64,000 nucleotides of DNA from Bacillus sp. AFS029637 (GTDB lineage Bacteria; Bacillota; Bacilli; Bacillales; Bacillaceae_G), in contig NZ_NUPZ01000031.1 in NCBI RefSeq assembly GCF_002584985.1, positions 7,565-71,564 of the forward strand, in the 5' to 3' direction. This document shows, one piece after another, positions 26,323 through 35,360 of the stretch. The notes under the pieces are model-generated. The model was not told the origin of the DNA. It searched no databases and saw only the letters and a list, made by a program, of their open reading frames with translations. Within the stretch, counting starts at the first letter, position 1; every line of letters starts with the position of its first letter. The translations under genes were made by a program, and so were the position numbers.

Positions 26323-27039
26323 ATGGAAAATGAATCAAGAATTTTAATTGTAGATGATGAGGATCGTATCCGTCGTCTATTGAAAATGTATTTAGAAAGA
26401 GAACAATACACAATTGAAGAAGCAGATAATGGTGATACAGCTTTAGAAATGGCACTGCAAAATGATTATGATTTAATCTTATTAGATCTTATGATGCCTG
26501 GTAAAGACGGTATCGAAGTGTGCAAAGGGGTTCGTGAGAAGAAAGCAACACCAATTATTATGCTGACAGCAAAAGGTGAAGAAGTAAATAGAGTACAAGG
26601 GTTTGAGGTAGGAACAGATGATTATATTGTGAAACCATTTAGCCCGCGTGAAGTAGTGCTTCGTGTGAAAGCGGTATTACGTCGCTCTGTACCGACAACA
26701 TTCTTTACACAAGATACAACGACAAAAGATGTTACTGTATTCCCGCATTTAACAATTGATAATGATGCACACCGTGTTACAGCAGATGGTAATGAAGTGA
26801 ACTTAACACCGAAAGAGTACGAATTACTATTATTTTTAGCGAAAGCGCCTGATAAAGTATTCGATCGTGAGCAATTGTTAAAAGAAGTATGGCAGTATGA
26901 ATTCTTTGGAGATTTACGTACAGTTGATACACATGTAAAGCGTTTACGTGAGAAGTTGAGCAAAAAATCACCAGATGCAGCGAAGATGATTGTTACGGTT
27001 TGGGGCGTTGGATACAAGTTTGAGGTTGTGAACGACTGA
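26323..27039 (+). CDS. resD: Response regulator ResD, 238 aa
   Basis: An OmpR/PhoB-type response regulator. The receiver domain starts RILIVDDEDRIRRLL with phosphorylation at the aspartate in LILLDLMMPGKDG. The C-terminal winged helix shows LTPKEYELLLFLAKAPDKVFDREQL-like motifs and VDTHVKRLREKL. ResD controls aerobic and anaerobic respiration genes including resABC; in B. cereus it also affects toxin expression. The start is uncertain: ATG 26323 gives the usual length, with only a weak GGTAG site; GTG 26287 adds 12 residues. It overlaps resE by one base (TGATG). Confidence 0.95.
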   Translation: MENESRILIVDDEDRIRRLLKMYLEREQYTIEEADNGDTALEMALQNDYDLILLDLMMPGKDGIEVCKGVREKKATPIIMLTAKGEEVNRVQGFEVGTDDYIVKPFSPREVVLRVKAVLRRSVPTTFFTQDTTTKDVTVFPHLTIDNDAHRVTADGNEVNLTPKEYELLLFLAKAPDKVFDREQLLKEVWQYEFFGDLRTVDTHVKRLREKLSKKSPDAAKMIVTVWGVGYKFEVVND

Positions 27040-28814
27040 TGCTTTGGAGAAGTGTAGTAGGGAAGTTATGGATGACCATATTACTTCTCGTTTCGTTTGT
27101 TCTTGGATTTGTTGCGATTTTACTTTCGCAGTTTTTTAGAACGTACTATGTTGATATGAGTGAAGCTAGGCTTCAGAAAGTCGCAACAAGTGTTTCAGAG
27201 CTAATTGAAGAAGGTGCTGATGTAAAAACGATTGAGAATATCGCGTACAAATTCTCTGATCCGCTTTCAAGGATTATTATTGTAGAAGATGGTAAGGAAA
27301 TATCTTCTTCGCCGAAACAAGAAGGATTAGTTACTCTTACAATGGATGATTTGAAAGAAGATAAAGAATTAGCGGCTGTTTTTACAGACAAAAAAGAAAT
27401 TAAGAATAACATTAGAAAAGCTTCTAATAGTAGAAGGAATAAAAATACTGAAAATGATATTATGATTGTCGGGAAACCAGTGCAGTCAAAAAATCAAAGT
27501 GCTGTGTTCGTATATGAATCGTTACAAGTTCCGATACAAGGTATGGAGAGAACGACTGATTTCATTTTCTTATCAGCTGGGATTGCGATTATTTTAACAA
27601 CTTTCTTCGCGTTCTTCTTATCTACTCGAATTACAGCCCCATTAAGGAAAATGCGTGAGGTTGCTTTTGAAGTGGCTCGTGGCAAGTTTGATGCGAAAGC
27701 CCCTATGGTATCTCAGGATGAAATCGGTGAGCTTGCAACGGCCTTAAATCAAATGGGAAAACAGTTGAAGTTTAACATGAATGCTTTGCAACAAGAAAAA
27801 GAGCAGTTAGCTAGTATTTTAAGTAGTATGGCAGATGGAGTTATTACGTTAAATCAAGAAGGTGAAGTCGTTGTAATCAATCCACCGGCTGAACATTTCT
27901 TACAAGTTTGGCAAGAAGAGAAAGAGATAGAACTAAGTAAAAAACTACCTTCTGAACTTGTTGAACTATTCCATCTCGTTGTAGAAAGCGAGCAACAACA
28001 AGTTGTTGAAATTAATTTACAAAAAGGGAACTATGTAGTTCTTATGACACCACTTTACAATCAAACGAAAATTCGTGGGGCTGTAGCAGTGTTGCGTGAT
28101 ATGACAGAAGAACGTCGTCTGGAGAAGATGCGTCAAGACTTTATTGCGAATGTATCACATGAACTTCGTACACCGATGGTAATGCTTCAAGGATATAGTG
28201 AAGCGATTTTAGATGATATTGTGCAAACGAAAGAAGAAATTAATGAATTTGTTCAAATCATTTATGATGAATCTGTTCGTTTAGGTAAACTTGTAAATGA
28301 GTTATTAGATTTAGCGCGTATGGAAAGTGGTCATGTAGAGTTACATATAGGTGAAGTGGATATTCATCCATTTGTTGAAAAAATTGGTCGTAAATTCCAA
28401 GGGATTGCAAAGGATAAAGAAGTTGAACTAACAGTTGATTTCCAAAGCCCAATTGAACAATATCCGTTTGATGCAGACCGTATGGAACAGGTGTTGACGA
28501 ATTTAATTGATAATGCAATCCGTCATACGAATGCAGGTGGGCGTGTTGCACTTGTAATGAATACGGAAAATAATGGCCTTACTTTCGAAGTACAAGATTC
28601 AGGTGCGGGTATTCCTGAAGAAGATATTCCGTTCTTGTTTGATCGTTTTTATAAAGCTGATAAAGCGAGAACGCGCGGGAAAAAAGGTGGAACCGGACTT
28701 GGGCTTGCGATTGCTAAAAATATTGTTCAAGGTCATGATGGGAAAATCTCTGTTTCAAGTGTTGTTGGAGAAGGAACTACATTCTCTGTATATTTACCTA
28801 ATCGTATAATTTAG
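27039..28814 (+). CDS. resE: Sensor histidine kinase ResE, 591 aa
   Basis: The membrane sensor that phosphorylates and dephosphorylates ResD in response to oxygen limitation and nitric oxide. Two spans (about 12-31 and 175-195) frame an extracellular domain, then a HAMP (195-250), a PAS domain (255-355), HisKA with FIANVSHELRTPMVML (His374), and the ATPase with NLIDNAIRHTNAGG and GTGLGLAIAKN. The order of parts and length match B. subtilis ResE (589). The gene begins on the last base of the resD stop. No sigX/rsiX pair follows, unlike in B. subtilis. Confidence 0.95.
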   Translation: MLWRSVVGKLWMTILLLVSFVLGFVAILLSQFFRTYYVDMSEARLQKVATSVSELIEEGADVKTIENIAYKFSDPLSRIIIVEDGKEISSSPKQEGLVTLTMDDLKEDKELAAVFTDKKEIKNNIRKASNSRRNKNTENDIMIVGKPVQSKNQSAVFVYESLQVPIQGMERTTDFIFLSAGIAIILTTFFAFFLSTRITAPLRKMREVAFEVARGKFDAKAPMVSQDEIGELATALNQMGKQLKFNMNALQQEKEQLASILSSMADGVITLNQEGEVVVINPPAEHFLQVWQEEKEIELSKKLPSELVELFHLVVESEQQQVVEINLQKGNYVVLMTPLYNQTKIRGAVAVLRDMTEERRLEKMRQDFIANVSHELRTPMVMLQGYSEAILDDIVQTKEEINEFVQIIYDESVRLGKLVNELLDLARMESGHVELHIGEVDIHPFVEKIGRKFQGIAKDKEVELTVDFQSPIEQYPFDADRMEQVLTNLIDNAIRHTNAGGRVALVMNTENNGLTFEVQDSGAGIPEEDIPFLFDRFYKADKARTRGKKGGTGLGLAIAKNIVQGHDGKISVSSVVGEGTTFSVYLPNRII

Positions 28815-28842
28815 ATATGTGTTTTTAAAGTTGGTAATGAAT

Positions 28843-28916
28843 AAAGTTCTACTGTTTTTTTATTTTTTTGTAAATGCAATTAAATAAATAATAGTAGGAC
28901 TTTTTTCTATATTAGT
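28843..28916 (+). terminator. Terminator after resE
   Basis: AAAGTTCTACT pairs with AGTAGGACTTT (one G-T pair) across a long A/T-rich loop that can pair further. It is followed by TTTTTT. Confidence 0.65.
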
Positions 28917-28935
28917 TGAAAGGGGCTGAGGAGAA

Positions 28936-29517
28936 ATGAAATTATACACAAAAACAGGAGATAAAGGAACAACGAGCGTAATAGGTGGCCGAGTGGATAA
29001 GGATGATATCCGTGTAGAAGCATATGGAACAATAGACGAGGCGAATTCTCATATTGGATATGCAATGACTAAGCTCCAGAAACAATCTTTTGAAAATATT
29101 TACAATGAACTTGAAAATATTCAACATGAACTATTTGATTGCGGAGGAGACTTGGCGATAGTAGAGCAAAAAATTCCTTACAAAGTGACAATCGATATGG
29201 TTGAAAACTTAGAAAAAAGGATTGATTTGTATATAGAAGAAGCACCGCCGTTAGAGCGTTTTATTTTGCCAGGTGGTAGCGAGGCAGCAGCTGTTATTCA
29301 TATTGCGCGTACGGTTGTAAGAAGAGCAGAGCGCTCTATCGTATCATTGCAAAAAGAAAGTGATATAAATGAGGTTGTTCTAAAGTATGTAAATAGATTA
29401 TCTGATTATTTGTTTGCGGTAGCTAGAGTAATAAATGCTCGATTACAAGTGAAAGATGTGGAGTATAACCGCAGCGCATTAGTTTTTCGTGATAAGAAAG
29501 AGAAGGAAGTGGAGTAA
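28936..29517 (+). CDS. pduO: PduO-type cob(I)alamin adenosyltransferase, 193 aa
   Basis: This makes adenosylcobalamin from reduced cobalamin and ATP. It is a trimeric helix-bundle protein of usual length. The N-terminal P-loop-like ATP site is KLYTKTGDKGTTSVIGG, and the other signature parts are VEAYGTIDEANSHIG, FILPGGSEAAAVIHIARTVVRRAER and NRLSDYLFAVAR with the active-site residues. ATG 28936 follows AAAGGGGCTGAGGAG. It lies alone after resE. It has no cobalamin biosynthesis genes in sight, so it probably serves vitamin salvage for B12-dependent enzymes coded elsewhere. Confidence 0.93.
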   Translation: MKLYTKTGDKGTTSVIGGRVDKDDIRVEAYGTIDEANSHIGYAMTKLQKQSFENIYNELENIQHELFDCGGDLAIVEQKIPYKVTIDMVENLEKRIDLYIEEAPPLERFILPGGSEAAAVIHIARTVVRRAERSIVSLQKESDINEVVLKYVNRLSDYLFAVARVINARLQVKDVEYNRSALVFRDKKEKEVE

Positions 29518-29600
29518 TTCACTTTCTTTTTTGTATACTTTTTTCTGTAATATACCAAAATAGAGAAGGTATGGCGGTGATTAGAAAACGGAGGATGTAT

Positions 29601-30215
29601 ATGAAAGTGTTAAAGTGTGGAGTCATGTTATTGACTGTACTGTATGTATCTCAATTACATGTTTATGCAGAAGAGAATCGATGGACATGGCCCGTTGAAG
29701 GTCAGATAAGTGATTATTTTGGGACAAGAAATGGAAAACACTATGGTATTGATATAGCTGCACCGATCGGAGCGCCTGTGGCAGCTATTCAAGATGGTAA
29801 GGTTACAAAGTCTTATTATTCAAGTAGTTATGGGAATGTTGTATTTATTAAACATGGAGAATATGAGGCTGTGTATGCACATTTAAATAAGAGATATGTA
29901 GTTCAAGGGGATCATATTTCAAAAGGAGAAATAGTTGGAGAAGTGGGGAATACAGGAGAATCGCGGGGTGCGCACTTACATTTAGAAGTTCATCAAGGGA
30001 GATGGACGATGGCGAAAAAGAATGCGGTGAATCCATTGTTTGTTTTAAATGAACAAAAAAATGAAGTCGTATCCTCATCATTATATGTCGTGCAAAAAGG
30101 AGATACTTTAGTCGGAATTGCACGGAAATTTAGTATGACAGTTAATGAGATTAAAGAAAAAAATGGATTGCAGCAAGAGCGGATTTATCCAAATCAACAA
30201 TTATACGTTAAGTAA
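29601..30215 (+). CDS. Secreted M23 peptidase with LysM domain, 204 aa
   Basis: A cell-wall protein: signal peptide (1-22, ending VYA), then an M23 (LytM) peptidase domain (about 25-140), then one LysM domain (155-203, YVVQKGDTLVGIARKFSMTV) that binds peptidoglycan. Zinc ligands appear as HYGIDIA (H and D) and GAHLHLEVH, with a third histidine in VYAHLNK. M23 enzymes cut peptide cross-bridges, but some act only as regulators or scaffolds; all ligands are present here. ATG 29601 has GGAGG six bases before it. The ATG at 29595 is closer than optimal. It ends in a strong terminator 45 bases on. Confidence 0.9.
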   Translation: MKVLKCGVMLLTVLYVSQLHVYAEENRWTWPVEGQISDYFGTRNGKHYGIDIAAPIGAPVAAIQDGKVTKSYYSSSYGNVVFIKHGEYEAVYAHLNKRYVVQGDHISKGEIVGEVGNTGESRGAHLHLEVHQGRWTMAKKNAVNPLFVLNEQKNEVVSSSLYVVQKGDTLVGIARKFSMTVNEIKEKNGLQQERIYPNQQLYVK

Positions 30216-30261
30216 GTGAAACGTCCTGAAAATATAATTATAAAAAGAGCAACCTATTTCT

Positions 30262-30304
30262 AAAAGAAAACCGTCCCAAATATATTTTGGGACGGTTTCT
30301 TTTA
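30262..30304. terminator. Bidirectional terminator between M23 gene and the 228-aa gene
   Basis: AAAAGAAAACCGTCCCAAA pairs with TTTGGGACGGTTTCTTTT with one bulged base, around a short AT loop. It overlaps the stop codon of the convergent minus-strand gene. Confidence 0.9.
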
Positions 30305-30988
30305 CCAAAAAATAAAGACACATATAAATCCAGAAATAGCTAAGTAGCTATATAAGTAAAAGACTTTTGTTCTTGTTTTCTCATTTGTCCGAAACAGTAC
30401 AATAGTCGGTTCAATTAAACCAATTGTCAGACAGAGTAGACCAAGAAGCATACAACCAATTGAAATAGAGTACAGGGCGATTTGTGGTGCTTGAAATGGA
30501 ATCATCCATTTTAATAAAAATGCAATAAGTGCAGTGTAGCAAATGCTGCCGATGTATTTATTCAACGGTGTATTAGAACGAAAACCAGGAAGTTTTTTTA
30601 AGAAAGAGCGGGAAACAACTTCTGTTTGTAAAGGTGTATGCTCTTCGATAATTTTTTGAGCTTCTTTTCCTTTTTGGAAAAGGGATAAAATCCAGTTTCG
30701 CTCACCTTGAAAAATAAATTGAGATGTTGTCAAATAGTGATCAACCTTCACTTTATTCCAATTCTTCCATGGATGACGCTCGCACAATTTTAATTTACTT
30801 TCTGATTTTTTATCATACTGATAAATACTGATGCCATCTTCATCGAAAGCAGCATAGTATGTCTCGCTTGAGAATGTGCCTAAATCAATTGGACAGCAGA
30901 AAAGTAATTCTTTTTTTAAGTAAAAGTATTCTTTTCTTAAACTTTTTTTCATTGCTTCTCGAATAGAGTGTCTCTTATCTTTCTTCAT
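30302..30988 (-). CDS. Hypothetical membrane protein, 228 aa
   Basis: I do not recognise the family. The first 150 residues are polar and basic at the start (KKDKRHSIREAMKKSLRKEY), with a beta-rich middle (YYAAFDEDGISIYQYDKKSE). The last 85 hold three probable spans (IGSICYTALIAFLLKW, ALYSISIGCMLLGLLCLTIGL and VFYLYSYLAISGFICVFIF). The N-terminal part would face the cytoplasm. ATG 30988 has GGAGG nine bases before it. The middle region resembles PH-like membrane proteins of Firmicutes in its pattern, but this is only an impression. It is transcribed alone, convergent with the M23 gene. Confidence 0.7.
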   Translation of the reverse strand: MKKDKRHSIREAMKKSLRKEYFYLKKELLFCCPIDLGTFSSETYYAAFDEDGISIYQYDKKSESKLKLCERHPWKNWNKVKVDHYLTTSQFIFQGERNWILSLFQKGKEAQKIIEEHTPLQTEVVSRSFLKKLPGFRSNTPLNKYIGSICYTALIAFLLKWMIPFQAPQIALYSISIGCMLLGLLCLTIGLIEPTIVLFRTNEKTRTKVFYLYSYLAISGFICVFIFW

Positions 30989-31079
30989 GACATTTCCTCC
31001 ATAATTCAGAAAATGTTCTTATCTTAACAATTCAACATCTTATCACTTTTAATTATATATGACTAGGGAATTCATAAGA

Positions 31080-31133
31080 GAAATGACGAATAATAAAAAA
31101 TATGGGTTGTATTGTAAAATATTTCGTCATTTC
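31080..31133. repeat. Orphan 11-bp inverted repeat
   Basis: GAAATGACGAA (31080-31090) and TTCGTCATTTC (31123-31133) are perfect complements with 32 bases between. No T run follows, so it is not a usual terminator. It lies between the 228-aa gene start and the ribU promoter. Confidence 0.5.
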
Positions 31134-31186
31134 CATGTGGTTATTAAAAATAAATAACTAATTTTTAATAAGTTACAATTTTTTAG

Positions 31187-31215
31187 TTCACAATGTTATA
31201 AGGTTGTTGTATAAT
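31187..31215 (+). promoter_or_regulatory. SigA promoter of the ribU leader
   Basis: TTCACA (31187-31192), a 17-base spacer and TATAAT (31210-31215) lie about 25 bases before the FMN aptamer. Confidence 0.65.
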
Positions 31216-31240
31216 GAAGGGGAAAATAGAATATCGGTCT

Positions 31241-31372
31241 ATCTTCGGGGCAGGGTGAAAATCCCGACCGGCGGTGATGAACTATGTATGATTTTGTTCT
31301 AAGCCCGCGAGCCGTTAAGGCAGGATTTGGTGTGATTCCAAAGCCGACAGTATAGTCTGGATGGGAGAAGAT
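31241..31372 (+). promoter_or_regulatory. FMN riboswitch (RFN element)
   Basis: The conserved RFN blocks are all present in order: CGGGGCAGGGTGAAAATCCC, ACCGGCGGTGA, AGCCCGCGAGCC, TTGGTGTGATTCC, AAAGCCGACAGT and CTGGATGGGAGAAGAT. The closing stem is ATCTTC (31241) with GAAGAT (31367). FMN binding would favour the downstream terminator and shut off riboflavin uptake. Confidence 0.97.
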
Positions 31373-31434
31373 GGAGGTTCAAGCGTTCAAAAAAGATAGG
31401 TATTTGAACGTCTGTTTGATGTGCCTTAAATTCT

Positions 31435-31463
31435 CCCTTTGTGTAAAACACAAAGGGTTTTTT
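31435..31463 (+). terminator. Attenuator terminator of the FMN riboswitch
   Basis: The stem CCCTTTGTG / CACAAAGGG with loop TAAAA and TTTTTT follows the aptamer. A hairpin between (CGTTCAAA / TTTGAACG, 31384-31410) may be part of the switching fold. Confidence 0.9.
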
Positions 31464-31538
31464 CGTTCTATGAAAAAATAGGCATAGCAGAACCTTTCCA
31501 CTTTCCATGAGATGATCGATGGAAAAGGAGAGAGAAAG

Positions 31539-32117
31539 ATGAAACAAAAAAACAGTGTAGTGCAGATGGTGAGTGTAGCGATGCTAAGTAGTATTGCATA
31601 TTTACTGATGATGTTGGATTTCCCGTTCCCAGGGCTTCCGCCATTTTTAAAAATTGATTTTAGTGATGTACCAGCTTTAATTGCAGCGATTATCTTCGGA
31701 CCAATTGCGGGGGTAATTGTAGAGGCGATAAAGAATATTTTACATTACGGGATTCAAGGAAGTTTAACGGGAGTGCCAGTTGGAGAAATTGCAAACTTTA
31801 TTGCAGGATGTTTATTTATTGGACCAGCAGCTTTCTTATTTAGAAAGTATCGTACTGTAAAGAGTTTAACGTCAGGATTAATGCTAGGGACAATTACAAT
31901 GGCGCTTATTATGAGTGTATTAAATTACATCATCATATTCCCAGCTTACACTTGGTTTTTAAATTCACCAGCTATGTCTAGTGAGGCGATAAGAACAACA
32001 GTTGTAACGGCAATCTTACCGTTTAATTTGATTAAAGGAATTGTTGTGACAATTGTATTTGTAGCGTTATTTTCACGCCTAAAAGTATGGGTGTTTGCAA
32101 AAATGAAAAATGCATAA
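31539..32117 (+). CDS. ribU: Riboflavin ECF transporter S component RibU, 192 aa
   Basis: RibU binds riboflavin in the membrane and works with the shared ECF energising module coded elsewhere. It has about five to six spans. Family features are seen: the MLSSIAYLLMMLDFPFPGLPPFLKIDFSD-like start (residues 14-42), GPIAGVIVEAIKNILHY and GVPVGEIANFIAG. The FMN riboswitch directly upstream supports the substrate. ATG 31539 has AAGGAGAG. The length is that of B. subtilis YpaA/RibU (190). It is a single-gene unit ending in a terminator. Confidence 0.96.
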   Translation: MKQKNSVVQMVSVAMLSSIAYLLMMLDFPFPGLPPFLKIDFSDVPALIAAIIFGPIAGVIVEAIKNILHYGIQGSLTGVPVGEIANFIAGCLFIGPAAFLFRKYRTVKSLTSGLMLGTITMALIMSVLNYIIIFPAYTWFLNSPAMSSEAIRTTVVTAILPFNLIKGIVVTIVFVALFSRLKVWVFAKMKNA

Positions 32118-32127
32118 AAGATAAAAT

Positions 32128-32164
32128 AAAACCATTAGTAGTATGGAACTACTAATGGTTTTTT
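32128..32164 (+). terminator. Terminator after ribU
   Basis: The stem AAAACCATTAGTAG / CTACTAATGGTTTT is followed by TT. Confidence 0.9.
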
Positions 32165-32183
32165 ATTAAGTATCATGAAAACA

Positions 32184-32217
32184 AAAAATGCCCCTCATTA
32201 ATATGAGGGGCATTTTT
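32184..32217 (-). terminator. Terminator of fer
   Basis: A 15-bp stem (AAAAATGCCCCTCAT / ATGAGGGGCATTTTT) with a short loop lies 17 bases past the fer stop. It can work in both directions. Confidence 0.9.
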
Positions 32218-32233
32218 TGAAGTTAATAAAAGA

Positions 32234-32554
<321 letters not shown>

Positions 32555-32580
32555 TTAAAACTTTTCAACATAAAATTATA

Positions 32581-32609
32581 ATGATAATGCTTATCAATTA
32601 GGGTGTCAA
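32581..32609 (-). promoter_or_regulatory. fer promoter with embedded Fur box
   Basis: On the minus strand, TTGACA (32609-32604), 17 bases and TATCAT (32586-32581). TGATAATGCTTATCA (32582-32596) overlaps the spacer and -10 and matches the Fur box with one change. The layout is the same as the promoter at 9663-9691. Confidence 0.7.
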
Positions 32610-32674
32610 CTTATTTTTGAATTATGTCATAAGATTTTCAAAATATGTAAATGTTATTTCGTTTGGTACAATAG

Positions 32675-32694
32675 AATATATACGAGTATATATT
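32675..32694. promoter_or_regulatory. Perfect palindrome, possible operator upstream of ypbB
   Basis: AATATATAC-GA-GTATATATT is a perfect 9-bp inverted repeat. It lies just after a TACAAT -10-like sequence (32667-32672) and 85 bases before the ypbB start. The A/T content makes chance possible. Confidence 0.35.
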
Positions 32695-32779
32695 GCCTAT
32701 ATGATAAGTTTAATAAGTAACATAGCCGATGCAATCATACTCAAAAAGAATAAAGTTAGATTGGAAGGTGGAAGCGGTA

Positions 32780-33841
32780 ATGCAACTACAATATACATTA
32801 TTGTATTGTTTGAGACAATTGAATGGTGAAAGAACCGTTTCTTCTATTTATTATTTATTAAAAGGAAAACGTTCTTCGCAAACGTTACAAGATGGAAACA
32901 TGTTCCGAATTTCTTTTTTGTTCGGAATATATAAATCGTTAAATAGAACTGACTATGATCATGAAGTTGCAAAGTTGTTGCAAGCAGATTGTATGCAGGA
33001 AATACATGAAAATACATATGTGTTAACGCCTATAGGTAAAGCGCAGTTACATAAATGGGAGGAAGATTATGCTTTTCCAACGTATTTACACGGTTTGCAC
33101 TATGGTGAATTAGGTGACACGTTTTGGAAAAGGTTATCATTAATTATTCAAACTGTATCAAATTTACAACAGAATAATACGAAATTCATCCCGATTCAAC
33201 AAGATGCTGAAATAATGGTATGGGTGAAACGCTTTCTTACCGGAATGCCGTATAGGAGAAGTGAATTGGCGAAAAGGTTATGGAAAGAAATACATAATCT
33301 TTTAGGGAGAAGTAATGTGGTAGAAGCGACGATTGTAACATATCGACTAACAGGTTATGAACGCATCGGTTGTACATTGCAACAATTAGCAGAGATTACG
33401 AAACAAGATATATTCAGGGTGTATTTTTTATTTTGGGGCACAATTCACTTCTTTATACAAGCAGTGCGCGATCAAGAAAAAGAATTTCCGCTATTAGCTG
33501 AAATTATATCTTATCCAAATGAAAGAGCTGAATTATTTAGTTTATCAACGAAAAAAACATATAATTTTTGGAGACAAGGGCGTTCTTTAGAGGAGATAGC
33601 GACAATTAGAAATTTAAAGGTAGCAACGATAGAAGATCATTTTGTGGAAATTGCTTTGCGGGAAAAAGAGTTTTCCATTGAGATGTTTATGGAAAAAGAA
33701 AAAATAGACAAAGTAACAAAAGTAATTGAGACATTACAAACACGCAAGTTGCGTGAATTGAAACAAGCGGTTGGGGAAAATATCTCTTATTTTGAAGTCC
33801 GCCTTGTATTGGCACGTATGGAGGGTATAAATGAAACTTGA
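32780..33841 (+). CDS. ypbB: YpbB family helix-turn-helix protein, RecQ partner, 353 aa
   Basis: YpbB is a Firmicute protein coded right before a RecQ-type helicase. Its C-terminal part carries the helicase-and-helix-turn-helix type domain (HTH_40: LSTKKTYNFWRQGRSLEEIATIRNLKVATIEDHF-like, near residues 240-280). The N-terminal part (LQYTLLYCLRQLNGERTVSSIYYLL) is specific to the family. Its exact role is unknown; it likely helps RecQ. ATG 32780 is chosen with GGTGG before it. The length matches B. subtilis YpbB (352). It overlaps recQ by 11 bases, so translation is coupled. Confidence 0.85.
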   Translation: MQLQYTLLYCLRQLNGERTVSSIYYLLKGKRSSQTLQDGNMFRISFLFGIYKSLNRTDYDHEVAKLLQADCMQEIHENTYVLTPIGKAQLHKWEEDYAFPTYLHGLHYGELGDTFWKRLSLIIQTVSNLQQNNTKFIPIQQDAEIMVWVKRFLTGMPYRRSELAKRLWKEIHNLLGRSNVVEATIVTYRLTGYERIGCTLQQLAEITKQDIFRVYFLFWGTIHFFIQAVRDQEKEFPLLAEIISYPNERAELFSLSTKKTYNFWRQGRSLEEIATIRNLKVATIEDHFVEIALREKEFSIEMFMEKEKIDKVTKVIETLQTRKLRELKQAVGENISYFEVRLVLARMEGINET

Positions 33842-35360
33842 GGAATATTTATATAAGTGGTTTGGATATTCTGAATTTCGTCCAGGACAAAAAGGGGTTA
33901 TTACAGACCTACTGGAAGGAAAAGATGTAATAGCAATGCTTCCGACCGGAAGGGGGAAGTCTATGTGCTATCAACTTCCAGGTTTAATGCAAGAAGGCAC
34001 AGTCCTTGTTGTATCGCCGTTATTATCTTTGATGGAAGACCAGGTTACACAATTAAAGTATATTGTGAAAAATAGAGTAATCGCATTTAATAGTTTTCGG
34101 ACATTAAATGAAAAAAGAGAAGCAATGAAAAAATTAGCTTCTTATAAATTTATTTTTGTTTCACCAGAGATGTTGCAGTCGGAATTGTTAATAAGAGAAT
34201 TGAAGAAAGTTCATATTTCATTATTTGTTGTTGATGAGGCTCATTGTATTTCACAATGGGGCTATGATTTTCGTCCGGATTATAAAAAGTTAGATCAAGT
34301 AATTGATAGCATTGGATCCCCTGCCGTACTAGCATTAACGGCCACAGCGACAAAAGGTGTACTGCGAGATATAGAAGAGAGTTTAAATTTAAAGAATGTC
34401 ACGCAGCATGTGTACTCTATTGATCGACCGAATATTGCAATGGAAGTACAATTTGTAGAGACGATAGAAGAGAAGAAAGAGGCGCTTTTTGATCAGGTGA
34501 TGTATTTACAAGGTCCTGGGATTGTATATTGTTCAAGTAGAGCGTGGACAGAACGTTTAACGGAATATTTAAGAGGGAAAGGCGTTACTGGTGTAGCTTT
34601 TTATCATGGTGGTATGGAACATGAAGAGCGTATGTTAATTCAACAACAGTTTATGAATAATCAGTTGCAACTTGTAATATGTACAAGTGCTTTTGGTATG
34701 GGGGTAAATAAGTCGAATACGAGATATATTATTCATTTCCATTATCCGACTAATATAGCGTCTTATTTACAAGAAATCGGAAGGGCAGGAAGAGATGGTG
34801 AACCGAGTATCGCCATTTTATTATGTAGTCCGTTAGATCACGATTTGCCAATTTCAATAATAGAGGATGAATTGCCAAGTAAGTCACAAATACAATTTTT
34901 ATTTTCGTTACTACAAGAAAGGATGTTTCAAACGAAAGAATTACCAATAGAAGATGTAGAGGAAATTTGTTATAATGCAGCAAGATTTAATGAACAATAT
35001 TGGCGTTTTATCCGCTATCATCTCGAACAGCTTGGAATCATACAACAGCGAAAATTAATATTGGAGAGCTTGTCAGATGAAATTATGAATAGAATAATAG
35101 CTGAAGTAGAATTAAGGCTACGTAATAAATATAGTGAGTTAGAAAACATGAAGTCATGGATACAAGTTAAAGGGTGTAGACGTGAATATTTGTTGCAACA
35201 GTTCGGTTATAGAAAAGAGAACGAGTTAAAAAATTGCTGCGACTACTGTAGTATTACAAAAACAGATTATAAAAAAAGACAAGCGCAACAATCGGATTTC
35301 GACTATAATTGGGAAACAGAGTTACAAAAGCTTTTCGGCCTAGAAAAGATGGGGGAATGA
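33831..35360 (+). CDS. recQ: RecQ-type ATP-dependent DNA helicase (RecS), 509 aa
   Basis: A superfamily 2 3'-5' helicase for DNA repair and stalled forks. Motif I is PTGRGKS (38-44), motif II DEAH (135-138, FVVDEAHCISQWGYDFRPDY as the RecQ signature), motif III ALTATAT, and motif VI QEIGRAGRDGEPS. The RQC zinc cysteines follow (KGCRREYLLQQFGY and NCCDYC). No HRDC domain remains after that, so this is the short RecS/RecQ form (B. subtilis RecS 496 aa). ATG 33831 lies inside the end of ypbB. Its stop overlaps the start of ypbD. Confidence 0.94.
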   Translation: MKLEEYLYKWFGYSEFRPGQKGVITDLLEGKDVIAMLPTGRGKSMCYQLPGLMQEGTVLVVSPLLSLMEDQVTQLKYIVKNRVIAFNSFRTLNEKREAMKKLASYKFIFVSPEMLQSELLIRELKKVHISLFVVDEAHCISQWGYDFRPDYKKLDQVIDSIGSPAVLALTATATKGVLRDIEESLNLKNVTQHVYSIDRPNIAMEVQFVETIEEKKEALFDQVMYLQGPGIVYCSSRAWTERLTEYLRGKGVTGVAFYHGGMEHEERMLIQQQFMNNQLQLVICTSAFGMGVNKSNTRYIIHFHYPTNIASYLQEIGRAGRDGEPSIAILLCSPLDHDLPISIIEDELPSKSQIQFLFSLLQERMFQTKELPIEDVEEICYNAARFNEQYWRFIRYHLEQLGIIQQRKLILESLSDEIMNRIIAEVELRLRNKYSELENMKSWIQVKGCRREYLLQQFGYRKENELKNCCDYCSITKTDYKKRQAQQSDFDYNWETELQKLFGLEKMGE

